From Oscillospiraceae bacterium (GTDB taxonomy: Bacteria; Bacillota; Clostridia; Oscillospirales; CAG-272): 53,174 nt of DNA. The translations under genes were made by a program, and so were the position numbers. The stretch lies in contig SVRN01000013.1 of NCBI GenBank assembly GCA_015064805.1, positions 1 through 53,174 of the forward strand. The letters are read 5' to 3'. The notes below the pieces were generated by a model. It did not search any database. It saw only the letters and a list, made by a program, of their open reading frames with translations, and had not been told where the DNA came from. Positions 47,592-53,174 of this stretch are shown in pieces. Positions within the stretch are counted from its first letter, which is position 1; every line of letters begins with the position of its first letter.

Positions 47592-49958
47592 TTACTGATT
47601 CAGCATTTTCTTGATCTCGGACACGCCTGCGCACTTGTGGACCTCGTCTCCGTTGACGACGACCAGCGTGGGCGCGGTCTTGATGCCAAGCGCGTTGACC
47701 ATATCCACGTGCTCGTTGGCGTACATGACCTCGTAAACGACGCCTGCCTTGTCAAGCAGCGACTTGGCGATCTTACAGTTGGGGCAGGTTGCCGTTGCGA
47801 ACAAATAGGTGCCGTTTGCAATGGTAGGTGCGCTCTCGGCGATCTCGCTCACCTCGGTGTTGGGAGCGCCGTGGGTCAGCTTGGAATTGGCAATATCGTA
47901 GACCTTGCGGTGCTGATATTCCTGCGACTTACCGTCGTTCCAGTTCTGAACGGGGCGGTAGTAGCCCGTGATACGGCTGTAGACCTCGGTCTTGTTGCCG
48001 CAGATGGGGCACTCGTACTGCTCGCCTGCCAGATAGCCGTGATCCTTACATACGGAGTAAGTGGGGGACAGGGTGTAATAAGGCAGCTCGTAGTTCTCGG
48101 CGATCTTGCGGACCAACGTTGCGGCGGCCTTCCAGTCGGGCAGCTTCTCGCCAAGGAAGGCGTGGAATACCGTACCCGAGGTGTACAGCGTCTGCAGCTT
48201 ATCCTGAATGTCAAGTGCCGTGAAGATATCGTCGGTGTAGCCGACGGGCAGGTGAGAGGAGTTGGTGTAGTAGGGCGACTCGTCAGAGTTCTTGGCAGCC
48301 GTGATGATGTTGGGATAACGCTCCAGGTCGTGCTTTGCCAGACGGTAAGAGGTCGACTCGGCAGGCGTAGCCTCGAGGTTATACAAATCGCCATACAGCT
48401 CCTGATAGTCGGACAGTCTCTCTCTCATGTGGTTGAGGACGTCCTGGGTAAACTTCTGTGCCTTGGCGTTGGTCAGGTCGACGCCCAGCCAGGATGCGTT
48501 CAGGCAAGCCTCGTTCATACCAACCAGACCAATGGTCGAGAAGTGGTTGTTGAAGGTGCCCAGGTATCTCTTGGTGTAGGGGTACAGACCTGCGTCCATC
48601 AGCTTGGTGATGACCGTTCTCTTGACCTTGAGCGAACGAGCGGAAATGTCCATCAGGCGGTCCAGACGGGCGTAGAAATCAGCCTCGTCTTTGGCCAGAT
48701 AGGCGATTCTGGGCATATTGATGGTAACGACGCCGACCGAACCCGTGGATTCGCCGCTGCCGAAGAAGCCGCCCGACTTTTTGCGCAGCTCGCGCAGGTC
48801 AAGACGAAGTCTGCAGCACATGGAACGAACGTCGCTGGGCTCCATGTCGGAGTTGATATAGTTGGAGAAATAGGGGGTACCGTACTTGGAGGTCATCTCG
48901 AAGAGGAGCTTGTTGTTCTCGGTCTCGGACCAGTCAAAGTCACGGGTGATGGAGTAGGTGGGAATGGGATACTGGAAACCGCGGCCGTTGGCGTCGCCTT
49001 CGATCATAACCTCGATGAAGGCCTTGTTCACCATATCCATTTCAGCCTGGCAGTCCTTATACTTGAAATCGACCTCTTTGCCGCCGATGATGCAGTTGAG
49101 CTCGGCAAGGTCAGCAGGAACGACCCAGTCCAGCGTGATGTTGGAGAAGGGAGCCTGCGTGCCCCAGCGAGAGGGCGTATTAACACCGTAGATGAAGGAC
49201 TCGACGCACTTCTTGACCTGATCGTAGGTCAGATTGTCGATCTTGACGAAGGGAGCGAGGTAGGTATCGAAGGAGGAGAATGCCTGCGCGCCTGCCCACT
49301 CGTTCTGCATGATACCGAGGAAGTTGACCATCTGGTTGCACAGCGTTGCCAGGTGGCTCGCGGGTGCCGAGGTGATCTTACCGACGACGCCGCCAAGACC
49401 CTCCTGAATGAGCTGCTTGAGCGACCAGCCTGCGCAGTAGCCCGTCAGCATGGACAAGTCGTGGATGTGGATGTCGGCGTTGCGGTGCGCGTCTGCGATC
49501 TCGTTATCGTAGACCTCAGACAGCCAGTAGTTTGCCGTGATCGCGCCCGAGTTGTGCAGGATCAGACCGCCGACCGAGTAGGTAACGGTGGAATTTTCCT
49601 TAACTCTCCAGTCGTTGGCTTTGACGTACTTGTCGACCAGATCGCGGTAGTCAAGCAGCGTGGTGGACAGATTTCTCAGCTTTTCGTGCTGCTTACGGTA
49701 CAGAATGTAAGCCTTGGCAACCTCGTCGTAGCCCGCCTTGATGAGCACAGACTCAACGCTGTCCTGAATGCTCTCGACCGTGATGGTATTGTCCTTGATC
49801 TTGGGCTCGAAATCGGCCGTGACCTTGAGAACGAGGAAGTCAATGACGTCGGGGTGGTGCTGGATCTTACAAGCGTCGAAGGCCTGCATGATTGCATTGC
49901 TGATCTTGGAAAGGTCGAAATCAACGGTTTTACCGTTACGCTTTAATACGCTATACAT
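47592..49958 (-). CDS. nrdD: anaerobic ribonucleotide reductase NrdD with C-terminal redoxin domain
   Basis: A 788-residue protein; CAAAGGAGA precedes ATG 49958. It has an N-terminal ATP-cone (MYSVLKRNGKTVDFDLSKISNAIMQAF..., 1-~95), the glycyl-radical enzyme core (ADIHIHDLSMLTGYCAGWSL, GLVGMNEACLNASWLG), a zinc-site region (CKDHGYLAGEQYECPICG) and the radical loop SRITGYYRPV with Gly665. After it, residues ~712-788 form a glutaredoxin/thioredoxin-like domain (GTYLFATATCPNCKIAKSLL...TAPTLVVVNGDEV) with a Cys725-Pro-Asn-Cys728 site. It makes dNTPs without oxygen. The fused redoxin and adjacent trxB suggest electrons from NAD(P)H rather than formate. Confidence 0.95.
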   Translation of the reverse strand: MYSVLKRNGKTVDFDLSKISNAIMQAFDACKIQHHPDVIDFLVLKVTADFEPKIKDNTITVESIQDSVESVLIKAGYDEVAKAYILYRKQHEKLRNLSTTLLDYRDLVDKYVKANDWRVKENSTVTYSVGGLILHNSGAITANYWLSEVYDNEIADAHRNADIHIHDLSMLTGYCAGWSLKQLIQEGLGGVVGKITSAPASHLATLCNQMVNFLGIMQNEWAGAQAFSSFDTYLAPFVKIDNLTYDQVKKCVESFIYGVNTPSRWGTQAPFSNITLDWVVPADLAELNCIIGGKEVDFKYKDCQAEMDMVNKAFIEVMIEGDANGRGFQYPIPTYSITRDFDWSETENNKLLFEMTSKYGTPYFSNYINSDMEPSDVRSMCCRLRLDLRELRKKSGGFFGSGESTGSVGVVTINMPRIAYLAKDEADFYARLDRLMDISARSLKVKRTVITKLMDAGLYPYTKRYLGTFNNHFSTIGLVGMNEACLNASWLGVDLTNAKAQKFTQDVLNHMRERLSDYQELYGDLYNLEATPAESTSYRLAKHDLERYPNIITAAKNSDESPYYTNSSHLPVGYTDDIFTALDIQDKLQTLYTSGTVFHAFLGEKLPDWKAAATLVRKIAENYELPYYTLSPTYSVCKDHGYLAGEQYECPICGNKTEVYSRITGYYRPVQNWNDGKSQEYQHRKVYDIANSKLTHGAPNTEVSEIAESAPTIANGTYLFATATCPNCKIAKSLLDKAGVVYEVMYANEHVDMVNALGIKTAPTLVVVNGDEVHKCAGVSEIKKMLNQ

Positions 49959-50113
49959 GTTGCAATCTCCTTTGTTGAATTTTTAGTCAAAAAAATATTG
50001 CTCTTCAAACGCACGGGCGCAACTTGCGGAGCAATAGAAAATAGACGCGATCGCGGGGAACTCTCCCACGCATGGTGAAAATCTGCCATCAGCCAAATTT
50101 TCGGATCGCGCCT

Positions 50114-50143
50114 ATTATATCATATATATTGTGTTTTCGTCAA
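50114..50143 (-). promoter_or_regulatory. nrdD-trxB promoter
   Basis: TTGACG (50138-50143) and a perfect TATAAT (50114-50119) on the minus strand with an 18-base spacer that contains the proximal NrdR box. Confidence 0.85.
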
Positions 50144-50166
50144 GGGATTTTTCATATATTTTGTGT
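50119..50166 (-). promoter_or_regulatory. tandem NrdR boxes
   Basis: Minus strand ACACAATATATATGAT (50119-50134) and ACACAAAATATATGAA (50151-50166), 32 bases apart, about three helical turns. They match the NrdR box (acaCwAtATaTwGtgt) and overlap the promoter, so NrdR-type repression in response to dATP is expected. Confidence 0.8.
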
Positions 50167-50207
50167 TTTCGACATTTTATACCAAACTTTGCACAACAAC
50201 TTGTGTA

Positions 50208-50909
50208 TTATGCACCACGTAGCACAGTCGCGGGGATAATCGCACGAGCGGTTGAGAGCATTTGGTTCAGCGTCGTCGCATCGGGGGCATGGAGTTGGCC
50301 GTCAGATGAACCAATCAAGTTGCCCGAATCGACGAAGGGCTGGAGAAAATAGCGAGGAGCACCCTTGATCCAGCGGGCAATGCCCGCGATGTCCTCGGGG
50401 GTGTGGTATTCCGCCACGACGGTGGTGCGGAACTCAAATTCCACGCGGCCCTCGAGCAAAAGCTTCACGCTTTTTTCGACGGGGGAGAGGTCATAATCCG
50501 CAAGACCTATGGTGGCGGCGTACTTCTCCTTCGTGTTTTTGATATCCATGGCGACGTAATCGACGAGTCCTTCGTTGATCAGCGCGGCCAAAAGCTCGGG
50601 ATCGGAGCCGTTGGTATCGAGCTTGACGGCATAGCCGAGGTCGCGGACGGTGCGGATGAAGTCGGGCAGGTCCTTTTGCAGCGTGGGCTCGCCGCCCGTA
50701 ATGCAGACGCCGTCGAGGATGCCTTGGCGTTTTTTGAGGTAGGCGAAGATCTCTTCCTCGTCGATGCGTTCGGCGGCGGAAATGCACGTCACCAGCCCTG
50801 CGTTATGGCAAAAGGGGCAACGGAAATTGCAGGCGGCGGTGAAAAGGGTGCAGGCTACCTTACCGGGGTAGTCGAGGAGGGTCATTTTTTGGAATCCGTG
50901 GATGGTCAT
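50208..50909 (-). CDS. nrdG: anaerobic ribonucleotide reductase activating protein
   Basis: A 233-residue radical SAM enzyme. Cys27-x3-Cys31-x2-Cys34 (CNFRCPFCHN) binds the 4Fe-4S cluster; GVCITGGEPTLQKDLP follows. It uses S-adenosylmethionine to put the radical on Gly665 of NrdD. It is the longer form (~230 residues) close to the NrdG2/PflA-like group. It is transcribed toward nrdD but separated from it by the NrdR-controlled promoter region. Confidence 0.93.
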   Translation of the reverse strand: MTIHGFQKMTLLDYPGKVACTLFTAACNFRCPFCHNAGLVTCISAAERIDEEEIFAYLKKRQGILDGVCITGGEPTLQKDLPDFIRTVRDLGYAVKLDTNGSDPELLAALINEGLVDYVAMDIKNTKEKYAATIGLADYDLSPVEKSVKLLLEGRVEFEFRTTVVAEYHTPEDIAGIARWIKGAPRYFLQPFVDSGNLIGSSDGQLHAPDATTLNQMLSTARAIIPATVLRGA

Positions 50910-50942
50910 GGGGGTGTCCTTTCGGGGTATATCTGAATTTTT

Positions 50943-51553
50943 TACAACTTCTTCTACGGACGCTCACACTGTGCCTGTGGCACGCGCTCGCGGAAAGCAT
51001 TTGTTGCCCTTTCTTTGTCATTCCACAAAGAAAGGGCGAAAGAAAGGGAACCAAGACGTTCCCTCTTGGATCTCCCTGGCATTGCCGCTCTTCAAAGAGA
51101 ATCAGGAGAAAAACATATAAGCTGTTACTGCATCTCTCGCCGCATAGCCACCACGAGCGGCAGGCGAAGGAATAAAAAGTTTTTTCTTTCTCGGTAGGGG
51201 CTGGCGCCTCGACAGCCCGTTTGGTGGCAGTCGAAGGAGGCAAGACGTTTTTGATAAAAAATTAGTTGGACAAGGGTGCGTCGCAGATGGCAAAAACTTT
51301 TTGCCACCCTGCTTGCGTGCTACTTTCGTGTTTGCAAGTTTCTTTAACTTGCAAACGCAAAAGCTGAAGATGCTCAACTCCGCGCAAATATGAGCGGAGT
51401 GACAACGCAGCGACGTTTGCGCGTTGCGGGTATCCAAAGGGCATTAGACCCTTTGGCGTCCTTCTTCCGCCACTTCTTGGGACGCGCCAAGAAGTGGCAT
51501 CTGCGGCATACCGAGCGCGCGTAGCTGTGCGAGGCTGTAGGAGAAGTTGTTAA
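50943..51553 (+). repeat. dispersed hairpin-rich intergenic repeat, copy G
   Basis: 611 bases, plus orientation. Ends TACAACTTCTTCTACGGACG and, reversed, AACAACTTCTCCTACAGCCT are clear inverted repeats. The left hairpin is GCCCTTTCTTTG/CAAAGAAAGGGC, the right CCACTTCTTGG/CCAAGAAGTGG. The centre has TTTGCAAGTT/AACTTGCAAA, and CGCGCAAATATGAGCGGAGTGAC...GTTTGCGCG replaces the TTCGCGAAAAAATGAGTGGAGCGAC form. It ends 5 bases before the YwaF-like stop codon. Confidence 0.9.
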
Positions 51554-51557
51554 AGCC

Positions 51558-52445
51558 TTAGCAATCCTTATGCAAAGCCTTGATCCCTCTCCCAACAAGC
51601 CACACCGTATTCGCCCCAATCAAAACAAACATTAAAACATACACCACCACCGACGCCACCCAGCCAAACGCGCGCTGAACGTCGCCAATAATAATATAAT
51701 GACTCTGAATATACGGGCTGATGTAAAACAAATTGAGCGGCTGCAGAGAATCGACCGCAAGCGGCGTCAGGGCATAATTCAGCACGACGGCAACGCCGAC
51801 CGTGGCAACGAAAACCACCGTCGCGGGTAGCATTTCCTTTACATACGGCTTCTGGTAGCCGCGAACGAGCAAAACCAACACGCCAATGCCGATCATCACG
51901 ATATGCCAGAGCATGGTATGCAGGCTGAGCGCCACCTCGGCGTACAGCGTCGGATAGCCCATGACGATGCACCCGCCCATGGTCTGATACAGCGCGACGA
52001 AATCAAGCAGCGCTTCCTTGCATCTGCCTTGGGGGAGCAGGGGAATGAGCAAATAAAGATAGAGCGAATACGAGCAAAACTGAAGCGGCAGGATGCCAAA
52101 GTTAAACGCCCCGCCCGTCAGTACGACGAGATGATACAGCTGCTTATACAGCTCCAGAACGAACAAAACTACACCCGCGCCGAACAGCCAGTCGTCCAGC
52201 CGCTCGCGGGGAAATTTGGGATACAGCAGCGCGATCGCAACCATCACGCCAAGGCACAGCCCCAGCATGATCAGGTGGTACGTTCCGAAAATGGCAGGAC
52301 GCGGCCAGATCACGTGCGTCGAGCGAATGAGCGCAGCAACAAGACCGTCGGGGCGAAGGACGACAGACGTCAGTGAGCCGATGGCCGTCAGAAGCAGCCC
52401 CGCGACCACGCACAGGCGGACCGTCCTCGTTTTTTGGACCGTCAT
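51558..52445 (-). CDS. YwaF/TIGR02206-like integral membrane protein
   Basis: A 295-residue protein with about seven membrane helices. The pattern FGTYHLIMLGLCLGVMVAIALLYP, ELYKQLYHLVVLTGGAFNFGILPLQFCSYSLYLYLLIPLL and SLHTMLWHIVMIGIGVLVL matches the YwaF family. The biochemical function is unknown. It starts 4 bases after the stop of the upstream hydrolase, so the two are one operon. Repeat copy G takes the place of a terminator downstream. Confidence 0.8.
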   Translation of the reverse strand: MTVQKTRTVRLCVVAGLLLTAIGSLTSVVLRPDGLVAALIRSTHVIWPRPAIFGTYHLIMLGLCLGVMVAIALLYPKFPRERLDDWLFGAGVVLFVLELYKQLYHLVVLTGGAFNFGILPLQFCSYSLYLYLLIPLLPQGRCKEALLDFVALYQTMGGCIVMGYPTLYAEVALSLHTMLWHIVMIGIGVLVLLVRGYQKPYVKEMLPATVVFVATVGVAVVLNYALTPLAVDSLQPLNLFYISPYIQSHYIIIGDVQRAFGWVASVVVYVLMFVLIGANTVWLVGRGIKALHKDC

Positions 52446-52449
52446 GGCG

Positions 52450-53174
52450 TTACGCCTCGAACGTTTGAACGAATTCGATCAGATGGTCCTGCACCTGGGA
52501 GAAATTGACGAAGGAGTCACGACCTTCGACCATGGGCTCGAAGCAATGGCCGCCGAAATAGGAGTACAGCACTTGGCAGGGTGCGCCTACCGTGCGGCAT
52601 TTTTCAAAGAAACGGGTGCTGTTCTCGGCAAAGACGAGATCGTCGTGCGTGCCGCAGACCAAAAGCGTCGGAACACTGGCAGGGGTGATGTAATCAAAGG
52701 GGCCGTCGCGGTGACGAACTGCCGCAAACTCACGCTCGGGCAGATCCTTGGGAAAGACGTCAAGGAAGGGGAAGCCGTCGGGGTAGTAACCCGCCTCGTC
52801 GTTGTAGAGAATGGTCGGCGCGCTCAAGGGGGCGGTGGCCACAACGGTAAATTCATCGGCCAGCGCGTCAAAGGGCGAGTCGGACACGAAAGCACGGTGG
52901 GGAGCGTAGGCCAGCATAAGGGCCAGATGGCCGCCTGCCGAGTGACCCGAGGTCACGATGCGGTGGGGATCGATGCCAAGCTCATCGGCAAAATGGGCCA
53001 GGTAGCGGCCTGCGTCCATGCAGTCCGAGATGATATCGTCGAGGCAAACGTCGTCGCGCGTGACGTAGCGATAGGCCACGCTGACGGTCGCCCAGCCCCG
53101 CTCACGCAGAGCGTCGGAGGATTTTTTGGAAAAGCCGACCATAGCCTCGGCGCTGGCGCTTCTCCAGCCGCCGC
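52450..53174 (-). CDS. alpha/beta hydrolase (esterase-like), cut by the right edge
   Basis: The reading frame is open to the window edge, giving at least 241 residues with GGWRSASAEA before the first internal Met, the HGGGW-type oxyanion loop of the hormone-sensitive-lipase/BD-FAE group. Nucleophile elbow GHSAGGHLAL, acid in LLVCGTHDDLVF and histidine in YFGGHCFEP are all present. It probably deacylates a small ester or a carbohydrate. The N-terminus is missing from the window. Confidence 0.85.
   Translation of the reverse strand, partial: GGWRSASAEAMVGFSKKSSDALRERGWATVSVAYRYVTRDDVCLDDIISDCMDAGRYLAHFADELGIDPHRIVTSGHSAGGHLALMLAYAPHRAFVSDSPFDALADEFTVVATAPLSAPTILYNDEAGYYPDGFPFLDVFPKDLPEREFAAVRHRDGPFDYITPASVPTLLVCGTHDDLVFAENSTRFFEKCRTVGAPCQVLYSYFGGHCFEPMVEGRDSFVNFSQVQDHLIEFVQTFEA

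Noticed and set aside
47637-49946. 769-codon plus-strand frame opposite nrdD
   Set aside because: Exact antisense of a well-matched nrdD; no ribosome site or recognisable domain.
50060-50100. Hammerhead-like CTGATG in the nrdD leader
   Set aside because: The downstream GAAAC core and matching stems are absent.

Overview
The window looks like a chromosome segment of an uncultured anaerobic Clostridia-type bacterium (Bacillota). The support is the gene order mnmG-rsmG-parB-like-parA-parB-serS with consensus parS sites, a type III glutamine synthetase, an oxygen-sensitive class III ribonucleotide reductase, strong GGAGG ribosome sites and TTGACA-17-TATAAT promoters. Most of the window is GC-rich. 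The first ~12.4 kb is visibly more AT-rich and is read here as the right part of an integrated mobile element.

Element (1 to ~12475). All genes lie on the minus strand: an excisionase-like protein, a helix-turn-helix protein, and a 998-residue protein with the signatures of a single-chain two-barrel RNA polymerase of the eukaryotic RdRP/QDE-1/YonO type (D626-Y-D-S-D630). Next comes a four-gene operon for two large TM-anchored surface proteins, preceded by a helically phased array of GGGGTA repeats, then a 7TM-LuxR one-component regulator and a small DUF6809-like protein. The right end is the 3' half of a tRNA-Pro(CGG) gene (attR-like). The integrase and the other end lie outside the window to the left.

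Core chromosome (12.5 to 53 kb). In order: a flavin reductase and a GtaA-type glutaminase; an ECF sigma factor with a beta-propeller membrane partner; a fused GT4 glycosyltransferase-CsaB pyruvyltransferase; an XRE regulator; a heterodimeric ABC exporter; glnN; the mnmG-rsmG-noc/parB-parS-parA-parB-serS cluster, which places the window near oriC; small membrane proteins; tRNA-Arg(CCG); a D-2-hydroxyacid dehydrogenase; a lipoprotein; a nucleoside kinase operon behind a purine-riboswitch-like leader; an AraC regulator with S-adenosylhomocysteine hydrolase; a second lipoprotein; nrdD (with a fused C-terminal redoxin)-trxB behind NrdR boxes; nrdG; a YwaF-like membrane protein; and an alpha/beta hydrolase cut by the right edge.

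Two kinds of unexplained repeat DNA stand out. Seven copies of a ~350-730 bp non-coding, hairpin-rich element with imperfect terminal inverted repeats fill the long intergenic gaps of the core chromosome. Its stems change sequence but keep pairing. Separately, both tRNA loci (the tRNA-Pro tail and tRNA-Arg) are followed by pieces of their own 3' ends joined to pairs of short palindromes.

The strongest candidate for something new is the element-borne RdRP-like polymerase with its neighbours. The structured repeat family comes second.
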